DNA of 36,214 nucleotides from Bacteroidaceae bacterium (GCA_017447625.1 JAFSNB010000026.1:1-36214); one strand, 5' to 3'. Positions 1 through 7,702 are shown, counted from the stretch's first letter. Program-made: numbers and translations. Notes: generated by a model not told the origin, from the letters alone.

Positions 1-618
1 CCTTTGACATCAAGAAAATGGCTGCAAAAAGGCGAGAAATGCCCAATAAGCAGCATCGTAATGACATCTTGGAGCCTATATACAGAATTGATGCGGCCAA
101 ATGCCGCCGCATCAGCATCACAGGGCGTCTTTTCACGAAAAAAACCGCATAGGAAGAAATGCTCTCCTATGCAGCGATTGGGATGCAAAAAAAGAGGATG
201 TGCCTATTTTGACACACCCTCTTTCGGTATCCTTGGTCAGAAGCCCTTCAGGGGGCAATTATACAACAACGAGGTCTGCCTCGTACCTGTTTGTGACTGG
301 CATAGACAATGGCACCTGCCAATAAATTAGCAAACCCTAGATTAACACTCTTCGTTGATGCTTAGGTCAAAGCCTCTCGACCTTACGGGGGAAGGGGAAG
401 GTGTCTGCATACAAGTCATGTCAAGAGCTTCTAAGCCCAAAATCAGACAGAATCGGCGCAATCAAGAGTAAAATCAGACAATCGATAATTATTTGCGGAT
501 TTTAGGAGAATTAATTCATCCAACAGGTTATGAATTAAAAAGAGTTTCTTTGCAGACAGAAAAAATAAAGGGGATACTTGCGTATCTCCTTTATTTGTCA
601 GCATTTGATGCTGTTCTG
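1..618. other. gene-free stretch before tRNA-Ser
   Basis: I see no convincing gene here. Open frames on the plus strand have random-looking composition and cross a terminator hairpin. On the minus strand, between about 245 and 320, a short open stretch reads like a protein tail ending in NRYEADLVVV and a TAA stop. It is closed by a TAG only about 25 codons upstream, so at most it is a decayed gene end. The only firm structure is the hairpin terminator at 192-223. Confidence 0.5.
192..223 (-). terminator. intrinsic terminator, minus strand
   Basis: On the minus strand a 13-bp stem (AAGAGGGTGTGTC pairing with GGCACATCCTCTT, including two G-T wobbles) with a six-base loop is followed by a run of seven T. 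On the plus strand there is no equivalent T run, so it acts on leftward transcripts. The nearest leftward gene is the tRNA-Ser, about 400 bases upstream. The terminated transcript is therefore either a long tRNA precursor, an undetected RNA, or the remains of a lost gene. Confidence 0.7.
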
Positions 619-705
619 CGGAAGCTGGGGGATTCGAACCCCCGGTACGGTAACCCGCACGTCAGTTTAGCAAACTGGTGGTTTCAGCCACTCACCCAAA
701 CTTCC
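619..705 (-). tRNA. tRNA-Ser (anticodon GCU)
   Basis: Read on the minus strand, the 7-bp acceptor stem GGAAGTT/AGCTTCC is followed by a D-arm. The anticodon loop is TTGCTAA (anticodon GCT, reading AGC and AGT serine codons). A long variable arm typical of class II tRNAs follows, then the T-arm with GGTTCGAATC. Length is 87 nt, discriminator G, and CCA is not encoded. The outermost pair of the anticodon stem is a C-A mismatch. A promoter box lies about 40 bases upstream at 746-753. Confidence 0.95.
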
Positions 706-745
706 TTCCGGGCTTTTCCAGAGGGTGCTCCTCGGAATTGCGGCG

Positions 746-753
746 CAAAGGTA
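746..753 (-). promoter_or_regulatory. promoter -7 box for tRNA-Ser
   Basis: TACCTTTG on the minus strand matches the Bacteroidota -7 consensus TAnnTTTG. A TTTG lies 20 bases further upstream, fitting the -33 element and normal spacing. The box sits about 40 bases upstream of the tRNA 5' end. Confidence 0.65.
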
Positions 754-835
754 GTCAGTTTTGCTTAAACTGCCAAATAAATTGCGGGAAAAATATTCAA
801 ATTTCGTAAAAAAGAGGGTAGGGAGACGGTTTCGT

Positions 836-1840
836 TCAGAGACCGGGCGAGGAATACACCTGATAGTCGCCCTTCTCGTCGGCATAGATGAGATAGGCGC
901 GCAGGTGGTTTTTACGGTCGAGAATCGTCTTGGCGGAGTCGAGTCCAAGTACCATGAACGAGGTGGCGTAGGCATCGGCTTCGGCGCAGGTGGGAGCGAT
1001 GACGGTGGCGGAAAGCAGGCTGTGCTGTACGGGATATCCGCTGTGTGGGTCTATGGTGTGCGCCAGACGGCGGCCTCCCGCCTCGTAGTAGTTGCGGTAG
1101 TTGCCGCTCGTGGCCATGGCGCAGTCTGTGAGTGGCAGGATGGTCTGCAGGTTTTGTGATACGCTCAGACTGTCGTCGTCAGGACGGTTCACACCAACAT
1201 TCCACGCCTGACCTTGCGGATTCTGGCCGCTGACTACGATCTCGCCTCCGATTTCAACCATGAAATTGCTGACACCGCGCGAGCGCAGAAGGTCGGCAAC
1301 CACATCTACGCCAAAGCCCTTGGCCACAGCGGAGCAGTCGAGCACCATACGCGGGTCGTCTTTGTGCACGCGCCCTTCGGCATCGAGGCTGATACGCTGC
1401 CAGCCTACAAGCGAGCGCAGGCTATCCACGGCGGCGCTGTCGGGCAGTTCGCCGTGTTTGAAGCCGAATCCCCAGGCGTTCACCAGCGGCGCCACGGTGA
1501 TGTCGAACGCGCCGCCTGTGGTCTGGCTCACCTCGCGACTGAGGGTGAACACGCGGCGGAAGAGGGTGTCGGTCACGACGTCCTCGTTTCTGTTCACGCG
1601 GCTGATGATGCTCTGCGGGTTGAACATACTGAGGCTGCTGTCAACCAGCGCCAATGCCTTCTCAACATCGGGCTGCAACGACTCGGGGTTCTGATAAATG
1701 AGGTGGTAGAAGGTGCCGAACACCGCTCCCTCCTCTTTCTGGAAGGGTACCGGGGCGTTATGGCGGCGCAGAATGAATATGGTGCCGACAAGGAATAGGG
1801 CGAGGGCCGCGATGTGCCAAGGGCGAAACTGGGATTTCAT
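836..1840 (-). CDS. apbE: ApbE-family FAD:protein FMN transferase
   Basis: This 334-residue protein matches the ApbE family, which attaches FMN covalently to threonine in target flavoproteins such as RnfG/NqrC subunits. Visible family motifs are FDITVAPLVNAWGFG (112-126), DCSAVAKGFGVD (168-179, usually DLGAIAKGYAVD), EIGGE (196-200), ATSGNYRNY (243-251), HTIDPHSGYP (261-270) and TCAEADAYAT (284-293), the last supplying a metal-binding aspartate. Residues 10-24 form a single N-terminal membrane anchor or uncleaved signal without a lipobox, so the enzyme domain should face the periplasm. Its ATG overlaps the stop of the upstream DUF6048 gene in an ATGA arrangement, so it is the third gene of a DUF6452-DUF6048-apbE operon. 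No flavinylation target lies in the window. Family call is sure; the substrate is unknown. Confidence 0.93.
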   Translation of the reverse strand: MKSQFRPWHIAALALFLVGTIFILRRHNAPVPFQKEEGAVFGTFYHLIYQNPESLQPDVEKALALVDSSLSMFNPQSIISRVNRNEDVVTDTLFRRVFTLSREVSQTTGGAFDITVAPLVNAWGFGFKHGELPDSAAVDSLRSLVGWQRISLDAEGRVHKDDPRMVLDCSAVAKGFGVDVVADLLRSRGVSNFMVEIGGEIVVSGQNPQGQAWNVGVNRPDDDSLSVSQNLQTILPLTDCAMATSGNYRNYYEAGGRRLAHTIDPHSGYPVQHSLLSATVIAPTCAEADAYATSFMVLGLDSAKTILDRKNHLRAYLIYADEKGDYQVYSSPGL

Positions 1841-2499
1841 ATGTCAAAAATGAGTTTGAAGGTGCCGCCCCAAGTAGAGCCGGAGGCGTTCTTGCCGTAG
1901 CCCGGCACGTACCACGGGGCTCCGATGGCGTCTGTATGCTGGCTGATGCGGAACTTGAAGCGCATGTCCCAGCCCATACGGACTATGGTCCACAGGCGTG
2001 TCTCCAGACCGATTACCGCCTCGACCCATTGGGCACGCCCGTGAAGACCGGTGTAATCCACAGGCATTGACGTTCCCCAGTAGGGGTCGGAGAGCGCTGA
2101 GGGGGAGGTGATGTCGTAGTTGAAGGCTGAGAAACCGTAGCGCAAACCAAGCAGGAATCGGTTGCCGTTGTGATTCTTGCTCATGTTGTAATCGCAACCG
2201 ATGCGGAAATAGGGCGCACGGGTGTGGAAACGGTTGTCAAGCTCGCGCCCCTCGTGGTCGGCTTCGCCAAGACCCATCTCGAAGATGGGGAAGAACTTGT
2301 CGCGGAAAGCCAGACGGCCGAACACCTCCATCTGACTCCAGTCGCACCCGGTCACCTTCATAGTGGCCCCCACGAGGTCTGCTCCAACGGCGATGCCGAA
2401 GAAGCGCGGCTTCTTGGGCTCCTCCTTGACTGTCTGCGCTTGCAGGGCGATGGGCAGGCTAATCAGCAATAAAGCGTATCTGAATATTCTCAAGACCAT
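1837..2499 (-). CDS. DUF6048 family exported protein
   Basis: This is a 220-residue protein with a signal peptide (residues 1 to about 21, ending ALQAQ). It then shows alternating hydrophobic and aromatic strands with many glycines, ending in GGTFKLIFDI. The pattern fits a small outer-membrane beta-barrel. I recognise it as the Bacteroidales family DUF6048, which is commonly found directly after DUF6452, as here. Its start lies inside the end of the DUF6452 gene (41-base overlap), and its stop overlaps the apbE start by four bases, so the three are probably translationally coupled. The biochemical function is unknown. Confidence 0.8.
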   Translation of the reverse strand: MVLRIFRYALLLISLPIALQAQTVKEEPKKPRFFGIAVGADLVGATMKVTGCDWSQMEVFGRLAFRDKFFPIFEMGLGEADHEGRELDNRFHTRAPYFRIGCDYNMSKNHNGNRFLLGLRYGFSAFNYDITSPSALSDPYWGTSMPVDYTGLHGRAQWVEAVIGLETRLWTIVRMGWDMRFKFRISQHTDAIGAPWYVPGYGKNASGSTWGGTFKLIFDI

Positions 2500-2929
2500 C
2501 GTAGTTGATAGCGGTGTTTAGGATTACGAGAGAGTCAATCAGGTTGCGGGTGTAGCGGACGTCGGTTATGGTGTGCCACACATGAATCGGGCAAGAGGGG
2601 TCGTCGAAATGGGGCGTGCTGGTCTTCTCCATCCAGATCGTGTCCTGAGCCTGGTCTCCCTGGGTGTCGGTGAAGGTCAGCACGAGTGTGTCTGCCGGAG
2701 CGTAATAACTTACGGGCAGCGACATTGAGTTCTTGTTGACCAGACGGTTCAGGATGACGCTGTCTCTGCCTGCAATAGTTACTGTAAGCGTGTCGCCCAG
2801 AGTGAACGACTCCCCGCTAATGGTGCAAAACTTGTATTTGCACTCGACGGTGTTGTTGAGCGGACACGAGATGTTGTCGCAGGCGGCGAGCAACAGCAGG
2901 ATGGCGATATAGAGAAGACTGCGACGCAA
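2459..2929 (-). CDS. DUF6452 family lipoprotein
   Basis: This 156-residue protein has a lipoprotein signal (MRRSLLYIAILLLLAAC, lipobox LAAC, cysteine 17). The mature part is rich in beta-strands, with four cysteines besides the lipid-bearing one: C23 and a pair at C30 and C35 near the N-terminus, and one in the middle (DPSCPIHVWHTITDVRY). It matches my recollection of DUF6452, a Bacteroidales family that precedes DUF6048. It is the first gene of the three-gene operon. Its start lies about 10 bases from a TTTAAG-rich repeat tract (2938-3003), and I see no clear TAnnTTTG box close by. Function is unknown; a surface or periplasmic partner of the DUF6048 barrel is an inference from the constant pairing. 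Confidence 0.78.
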   Translation of the reverse strand: MRRSLLYIAILLLLAACDNISCPLNNTVECKYKFCTISGESFTLGDTLTVTIAGRDSVILNRLVNKNSMSLPVSYYAPADTLVLTFTDTQGDQAQDTIWMEKTSTPHFDDPSCPIHVWHTITDVRYTRNLIDSLVILNTAINYDGLENIQIRFIAD

Positions 2930-2937
2930 GTTCTATA

Positions 2938-3003
2938 GTTTAAGGGTTTAAGAGTTTAAGGGGTTTAAGAGTTCAAGAGTTTAAGAGTTAAAAGGTTAAA
3001 AAG
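2938..3003. repeat. TTTAAG-rich imperfect tandem tract
   Basis: About eight imperfect 7-9-base units of the form GTTTAAGRG follow one another and degrade into GTTAAAAGGTTAAAA. The same tract type, in the same orientation, occurs at 4681-4794 and in a short form at 17367-17392. It stands between the 57-bp module at 3015-3070 and the start of the DUF6452 gene. Confidence 0.85.
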
Positions 3004-3014
3004 GTGGGGTTTAG

Positions 3015-3070
3015 GCGGCCTCTCGATTATTCGATTAAACGATTAAACGATTATTCGGAAACTTTGCCGC
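3015..3070 (+). repeat. left copy of 57-bp inverted repeat
   Basis: The 56-base sequence begins GCGGCCTCTCGATTATTCG and ends CGGAAACTTTGCCGC. It is almost identical to the reverse complement of 4795-4851: three substitutions in the centre and one missing G. It lies 15 bases after the stop of the glycosyltransferase gene. Inside it are AT-rich near-repeats (CGATTAAA, CGATTATT). See the finding on the bracketed operon. Confidence 0.9.
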
Positions 3071-3085
3071 CGGGCCGCCCAATCT

Positions 3086-4036
3086 TTAAATCTCTTCCTC
3101 AACTTGATATGTGTTGCGGAGCGATGAGTTGCGGCTGACCAACTCGCCGAGGAAGCCGGCCACGAAGAGTTGTGTGCCGAGCAGCATCATCGTCAGAGCG
3201 ATGAAGAAGTAGGGCGAGTCTGTGACGAGACGGTAGGGGAGACCGCTGGCCATAGCATAGAGTTTGCCGAAGCCGACTATAATCACAGCAACGAAACCGA
3301 TGAAGAACATTATCGAGCCCCACAGACCGAAGACATGCATCGGCTGCTTGCCGAAACGGCTCAGGAACCACAGGGAAAGCAAATCCAGATAGCCGTTGAC
3401 GAAGCGGTCGAGACCGAACTTCGTCTTGCCGTATTTGCGTGCCTGATGGTGAACCACCTTCTCGCCGATGCGTGAGAATCCGGCGTTCTTGGCCAGATAG
3501 GGGATGTAGCGATGCATCTCACCATAGACCTCGATGTTCTTGATGACATCGCTGCGGTAGGCTTTCAGACCGCAGTTGAAGTCGTGCAGGTTATGGATTC
3601 CGCTGACGCGGCGGGCTGTGGCGTTGAAGAGCTTGGTGGGAATAGTCTTCGACAGCGGGTCGTAGCGCTTCTGCTTGTAACCGGAGACGAGGTCGTAACC
3701 CTCTTCCTTTATCATACGGTAGAGGTCAGGAATCTCGTCGGGCGAGTCCTGCAGGTCGGCGTCCATAGTTATCACCACATCGCCGGCGGCGCGGGCAAAA
3801 CCGCAGTAGAGTGCGGGGCTCTTGCCGTAGTTGCGGCGGAATTTAATGCCTTTCACCTCGGGATTGGTTTCTGCCAGCTTAGAAATTACAGACCAGGATT
3901 CGTCGGTGCTGCCGTCGTTCACGAAGATGACTTCATAGGTGAAGTGGTTTGCTTCCATCACGCGCTTTATCCAGGCGTGGAGTTCGGGAAGGGATTCGGC
4001 CTCGTTGTAGAGGGGTACGATAACTGATATATCCAT
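3086..4036 (-). CDS. membrane glycosyltransferase, GT2 family (polyprenyl-phosphate sugar transferase type)
   Basis: This 316-residue protein has an N-terminal GT-A domain of family GT2: ISVIVPLYNEAESLP (3-17), NDGSTD (40-45, nucleotide-sugar binding) and MDADLQD (91-97, the DxD metal site). Two C-terminal membrane helices follow (about 233-257 and 275-298). This layout is that of DPM1/GtrB/ArnC-like enzymes, which move a sugar from a nucleotide donor to a polyprenyl phosphate on the cytoplasmic side of the membrane for cell-envelope glycans. The sugar cannot be read from sequence. It starts five bases after the DUF4199 stop, so the two form an operon that is enclosed by an inverted 57-bp repeat. 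Confidence 0.92.
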   Translation of the reverse strand: MDISVIVPLYNEAESLPELHAWIKRVMEANHFTYEVIFVNDGSTDESWSVISKLAETNPEVKGIKFRRNYGKSPALYCGFARAAGDVVITMDADLQDSPDEIPDLYRMIKEEGYDLVSGYKQKRYDPLSKTIPTKLFNATARRVSGIHNLHDFNCGLKAYRSDVIKNIEVYGEMHRYIPYLAKNAGFSRIGEKVVHHQARKYGKTKFGLDRFVNGYLDLLSLWFLSRFGKQPMHVFGLWGSIMFFIGFVAVIIVGFGKLYAMASGLPYRLVTDSPYFFIALTMMLLGTQLFVAGFLGELVSRNSSLRNTYQVEEEI

Positions 4037-4041
4037 TGTTT

Positions 4042-4608
4042 TTATTTATTTCCGTTATTCGTTGGTTTACTGAAAGATAAGAATGCTGTAGGGACGGCAA
4101 GGATGATTGCCAGGAACAGACTCAGGGGCAGCATCTGGACAGCCAGGCGGGCGGGGCTTATGGTGCTGAACGTGGTTATGATGTCGTTGGCGAGCTGGTC
4201 GAAGTCCTGCCCCGGGAGCATAGCCTCAAGCATAGGCCGGTACTCCGGGCTGGTTAGAATCTCGCCGTAACTGCGTGCCATGTAGCCGCCGTCGATATAC
4301 GCAAAATAGATGTACTGGGCGAACGCCAGCAGCAACGCGGCGCACAGGTATAGCATCAGCGCCATGTGCCAGGCGCGGCGCAGGGGCAGTTCGGCTATCT
4401 GGTCGCGAAACTGACGCATCAGCTTGATGGCGATAGGCACGGAAAAGATGCCGAAAGCAAGCCCGATATGTCCGGCAAGCGGCGCTTTTAATCCGTAGAT
4501 TATCAGCCCGAAACTGGCTATCCAGCACAGTCCCACTTGAACGCCGTACCAAGCGGCGTAGGCACGTGTCTGCTGCCTCGTTGTTGCGTCTTGTAATTGT
4601 TCGTTCAT
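4042..4608 (-). CDS. DUF4199 family membrane protein
   Basis: With the start used here this is a 188-residue protein beginning MNEQLQ. Four hydrophobic helices (near residues 22-42, 48-62, 80-105 and 155-178) fit the DUF4199 family, which in Bacteroidota commonly precedes a DPM1-like glycosyltransferase as it does here. The frame stays open to 4635, and in-frame ATGs also exist at 4623 and 4635. A TAnnTTTG box at 4633-4640 predicts transcription starting near 4626, which excludes the 4635 start and leaves a usable leader only for 4608. Function is unknown; it may assist the glycosyltransferase or lipid-linked sugar transport (inference). Confidence 0.8.
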   Translation of the reverse strand: MNEQLQDATTRQQTRAYAAWYGVQVGLCWIASFGLIIYGLKAPLAGHIGLAFGIFSVPIAIKLMRQFRDQIAELPLRRAWHMALMLYLCAALLLAFAQYIYFAYIDGGYMARSYGEILTSPEYRPMLEAMLPGQDFDQLANDIITTFSTISPARLAVQMLPLSLFLAIILAVPTAFLSFSKPTNNGNK

Positions 4609-4632
4609 CGGTGATTGTTGCATATACGGCCG

Positions 4633-4640
4633 CAAAAGTA
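4633..4640 (-). promoter_or_regulatory. promoter -7 box for DUF4199-glycosyltransferase operon
   Basis: TACTTTTG on the minus strand matches TAnnTTTG. Its position decides the downstream start codon, because the longest reading frame begins inside the box. Confidence 0.6.
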
Positions 4641-4680
4641 CAAATTATTCTCCAAATGCGCGCTAATAAAAGGAATTTTA

Positions 4681-4794
4681 TAAGGTTAAAAAGTTAAAAG
4701 GGTTTAAGAAGTTTAAGAGTTTAAGAAGTTTAAGAAGTTTAAGGGGTTTAAGGGGTTTAAGGGTTTAAGAGTTTAAGGGGTTTAAGGGGTTTAA
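4681..4794. repeat. TTTAAG-rich imperfect tandem tract, long copy
   Basis: There are about thirteen units of GTTTAAG followed by GGG, AAG or AG. The units are purine-rich on the plus strand and run directly into the GCGGCC of the 57-bp module at 4795. It has the same unit and strand as the tract at 2938-3003. It lies between the 3' end of mutS2 and the promoter of the DUF4199 gene. Confidence 0.88.
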
Positions 4795-4851
4795 GCGGCC
4801 AAAGTTTCCGAATAATCGTTTAATCGGATAAACGAATAATCGAGAGGCCGC
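4795..4851 (-). repeat. right copy of 57-bp inverted repeat
   Basis: This is the reverse-complement partner of 3015-3070, beginning GCGGCCAAAGTTTCCG and ending ATCGAGAGGCCGC. It ends four bases before the mutS2 stop codon. Each copy therefore directly follows the stop of a leftward gene, but the two copies point in opposite directions. Confidence 0.9.
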
Positions 4852-4855
4852 TCTA

Positions 4856-7375
4856 TTACCTCAGCTCCACCACCGTGATTCCGGCTCCTCCGAACTGCAC
4901 ATGCTCGTCGCGGGCGTCGGCTACCGAGGGAACGGTGTTGAGATACTGGCGGATGAGGGTGCGAAGGATACCGCTTCCGGTGCCGTGAAGGATGCGTACG
5001 CGGCTGACTCCCACCTGCACGGCATCATCGATATAATGAAGCACGGCGTTCAAAGCCTCGTCTCCACGCATACCGCGCACATCTATCTCCGGACTGAAAT
5101 GCAGGCTCTTCTCGCGCATCTGGTCACGTGTCTGACGGCTGACAAATGTAGCTGCCGCCGGCATCTGGCTCTGCTTCGGAGGTGTGGCGCGCTCCAGACG
5201 CGAAGCCTTCACGCTGGTGCGCATCTGGCCGAAGACCACTGTAGCGTCGCGGCCGTCGATACGTTCAATAACGCCCACGCTGGTCTGTCCCTTGATTCTC
5301 ACGGTGTCGCCCTCAGCCAGAGGCTTCTGCGGCTGCGGCTGCTCTGTCTCCGTAGCTGGCTGCGCTTCACCCTTTTCGCGGCGGGCGCGCTTCTCAGCCT
5401 GCCGCTGCTTGCGGGCTTTGAGCTGTTCTATCTTGCGGTCTATCTGTCCGGAGTCGGCCGTTGTGTCGGCTGCCTCTTCGTTTATGTCCTCGATGAGTGT
5501 GCTGAGGGCAGCCCGGGCGGCACGTGTGCGTTCACGCTCTGCCTGCGCTTCGCGAATCTCGCGAATGGTGTTTTCTATCTGGGCGTTGGCCTTCTGCACC
5601 AGTTCGGCGGCCTGTTCGCGGGCTTCGCGGAGGATGTCCTTGCGGCGCTTCTGCAGGTCGGTCATTTCCGTCTCGTACTGCTCCATAGTCTGGGCCATCT
5701 GCTTCTCCTGACTGTGGATAGTCTGCCGTTTCGACTCCCAGTAGCGCTTGTCGCGGACGATGTCCTGAAGCCACTTGTCGGCATTGATATAGTCACGTCC
5801 AACGATGTCACTTGCGTCGGCTATAACATCCTCTGGAATACCAATCTTACGGGCAATCTCTACAGCAAAACTCGAACCTGGGTTCCCTATCTCAAGCTGG
5901 AAGAGAGCCTGCATCAGATGCCGGTCGTACAGCATGGCTCCGTTGGCCACTCCGGGTGTGTGGTCGGCAAACAGCTTCAGGTTCTGGTAGTGGGTCGTGA
6001 TTACCCCGAAAGCGCCCTGTTTCACGAAACGGCTCAGCACGGCTTCAGCCATAGCGCCTCCTATCTGCGGTTCTGTTCCTCCGCCCAGCTCGTCAATCAG
6101 AAGCAGGGTTGAAGGGTTCGCCTGCCGCATCATATTCTTCATGTTCAGCAGATGGCTCGAATAGGTCGAGAGCTCGTCCTCGATGCTCTGTTCGTCGCCG
6201 ATGTCTATCATCAGGTCGTTGAAAACGCCGAGACGGGAGTTCTCGCCCAAAGTCACCGGCAGTCCGCATTGCAGCATATACTGCAGCAGACCCACCGTCT
6301 TCAAACACACGCTCTTTCCACCGGCGTTCGGGCCGGAGATTATGAGGATGCGCTGGCGGCGGTTCAGCTCGATGTCCAACGGGACGATGCGCTTGCCGTG
6401 CCGTTGCAGAGTGCGCTGCAGCAGAGGGTGAACGGCCAGCGTCCAGTCGATGAGCGGGTGTGGAGCTATGTTGGGCTCGGTGGTTGTCAGAGCTCCAATG
6501 GACTGTGCAAAGTGGGCTTTGGCACGAATCAGTTCGATGTCAGCAAGGAACTCATAACCCTGAAGCATCTGCGGCGCCAGCGGTCGGATCTGGTCTGTAA
6601 GCTCGTGCAAGATGCGGATAATCTCGCGCCGCTCTTCTCCTTCGAGCTCGCGGATGCGGTTGTTTACCTCCACAGCCTCCTGCGGTTCGATAAATACGGT
6701 CTTGCCCGTAGCGCTCTCGTCGTGAACGATGCCTTTGATGCGCCTCTTCAAGGCCGGAGCCACAGGGATAACCAATCGCCCATCGCGCATTGTCGGCGCC
6801 ACATCTGCAGCCACAAGTCCCTCTTGCTGAGCCGAGCGCAGGATGCTGTTCAGCAGACGGGTTATGGAGCCTTCCGTGGAGGCCAGTTCGCGGCGGATGC
6901 GATGCAGCTCGCTCGAGGCGGAGTCCTTCACCTTGCCGAATTTGTCCAAGATGGCATCTATGCGGCGCGTCACCACGGGGAATGTCATCACGTCTGCTGC
7001 CATAAGGCTCAGGGCGGGGTAGGGTGCTTCGCCCTCATCTTCGTGTCTCAGGAACGCGGCTATGGCGGCTATGGCCTCCAACGAGCGTTTCAGATCCCAC
7101 AGCTCCTCGACCTCCAGATAAGTGCCTTCGACACGTATGCGGCGGAGCGCGGGTCGCATATCATAGAATCCGTGGTCGGGAAAGTTGTCCGTCTCAGCCA
7201 TAATCCGGGCAAACTCACCTGTTTGGGTGTGTAGTTTGCGTATGGCTCGGGCGTCTGTGAGAAACGTGATCTGACTGACCCGTTCTTCGCCCAACGGACT
7301 GAGACAATGCTGCAAAAGCATCTGTCTAATCTCCGACATTCCTATCTTTTCTTCGAATGTAGAAGGATAAATCAT
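4856..7375 (-). CDS. mutS2: MutS2 family ATPase/endonuclease
   Basis: This 839-residue protein has the MutS2 order of parts. A clamp and core region (about 1-330) is followed by the ATPase domain with Walker A GPNAGGKS (348-355) and Walker B TLLLIDELGGGTEP (about 423-436). A long charged coiled coil follows (about 530-680), then a KOW/SH3-like segment (EGDTVRIKGQTSVGVIERI). The last part is a C-terminal Smr domain (763-839) with IDVRGMR in place of the usual LDLRGMR and with HGTGSGILR. MutS2 proteins act on branched DNA and, in Bacillus, split collided ribosomes (RqcU). Which role dominates here cannot be read. It is slightly longer than the Bacillus protein. A promoter box lies at 7399-7406. 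Confidence 0.96.
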   Translation of the reverse strand: MIYPSTFEEKIGMSEIRQMLLQHCLSPLGEERVSQITFLTDARAIRKLHTQTGEFARIMAETDNFPDHGFYDMRPALRRIRVEGTYLEVEELWDLKRSLEAIAAIAAFLRHEDEGEAPYPALSLMAADVMTFPVVTRRIDAILDKFGKVKDSASSELHRIRRELASTEGSITRLLNSILRSAQQEGLVAADVAPTMRDGRLVIPVAPALKRRIKGIVHDESATGKTVFIEPQEAVEVNNRIRELEGEERREIIRILHELTDQIRPLAPQMLQGYEFLADIELIRAKAHFAQSIGALTTTEPNIAPHPLIDWTLAVHPLLQRTLQRHGKRIVPLDIELNRRQRILIISGPNAGGKSVCLKTVGLLQYMLQCGLPVTLGENSRLGVFNDLMIDIGDEQSIEDELSTYSSHLLNMKNMMRQANPSTLLLIDELGGGTEPQIGGAMAEAVLSRFVKQGAFGVITTHYQNLKLFADHTPGVANGAMLYDRHLMQALFQLEIGNPGSSFAVEIARKIGIPEDVIADASDIVGRDYINADKWLQDIVRDKRYWESKRQTIHSQEKQMAQTMEQYETEMTDLQKRRKDILREAREQAAELVQKANAQIENTIREIREAQAERERTRAARAALSTLIEDINEEAADTTADSGQIDRKIEQLKARKQRQAEKRARREKGEAQPATETEQPQPQKPLAEGDTVRIKGQTSVGVIERIDGRDATVVFGQMRTSVKASRLERATPPKQSQMPAAATFVSRQTRDQMREKSLHFSPEIDVRGMRGDEALNAVLHYIDDAVQVGVSRVRILHGTGSGILRTLIRQYLNTVPSVADARDEHVQFGGAGITVVELR

Positions 7376-7398
7376 GGCAAAAATGTATTTTTCGGGCG

Positions 7399-7406
7399 CA
7401 AAATTA
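7399..7406 (-). promoter_or_regulatory. promoter -7 box for mutS2
   Basis: TAATTTTG on the minus strand lies 24 bases upstream of the mutS2 ATG and matches TAnnTTTG. It is divergent from the plus-strand box at 7428-7435, only 21 bases away. Confidence 0.65.
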
Positions 7407-7427
7407 CGATAAATATTCAGGATTTAC

Positions 7428-7435
7428 TAATTTTG
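7428..7435 (+). promoter_or_regulatory. promoter -7 box for the GlsB-like gene
   Basis: TAATTTTG matches TAnnTTTG and lies 30 bases before the ATG at 7466. It has the same eight bases as the divergent mutS2 box. Confidence 0.65.
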
Positions 7436-7465
7436 CGCCACATTTCAACATAAAACTCATAAGAC

Positions 7466-7702
7466 ATGATTCACGGACTTATCGTTGGTATCCTTGCCGG
7501 ACTGCTTGCTGGCAAGTTCATGGGCCGCCAGAACGACGGCTGCATCTGGAATTTCTTCCTCGGTCTCTTTGGCGGTTTCATTGGCGGCTGGCTCTTCGAT
7601 CTCGTTGGCATCCAGTGGGAAGCCGGATGGATCGGTGAAATCGGAACTGCCGTTGTGGGTGCAGTCCTCCTGCTCTGGATCGGCAATAAAATCAGAAAAT
7701 GA
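7466..7702 (+). CDS. GlsB/YeaQ/YmgE family stress-response membrane protein
   Basis: This 78-residue, glycine-rich protein has three hydrophobic helices. The family pattern is GxxAGxxAGKFM near residues 8-19, FFLGLFGGFIGGWLF at 30-44 and VVGAVLLLWIGNKI at 63-76. It belongs to the transglycosylase-associated (GlsB/YeaQ/YmgE) family of small inner-membrane proteins, often induced by general stress. The molecular activity is not established. It is the first gene of a plus-strand run, with its own promoter box at 7428-7435. Length is normal for the family. Confidence 0.9.
   Translation: MIHGLIVGILAGLLAGKFMGRQNDGCIWNFFLGLFGGFIGGWLFDLVGIQWEAGWIGEIGTAVVGAVLLLWIGNKIRK

Noticed and set aside
4-330. 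108-codon frame at the left edge
   Set aside because: It crosses the minus-strand terminator hairpin and has a random, Cys/Trp/Arg-rich composition.
4901-7234. Long plus-strand frames opposite mutS2 (403 and 360 codons)
   Set aside because: They are mirror frames of a high-GC coding strand. The mutS2 reading has complete Walker and Smr motifs, while the opposite frames have none.
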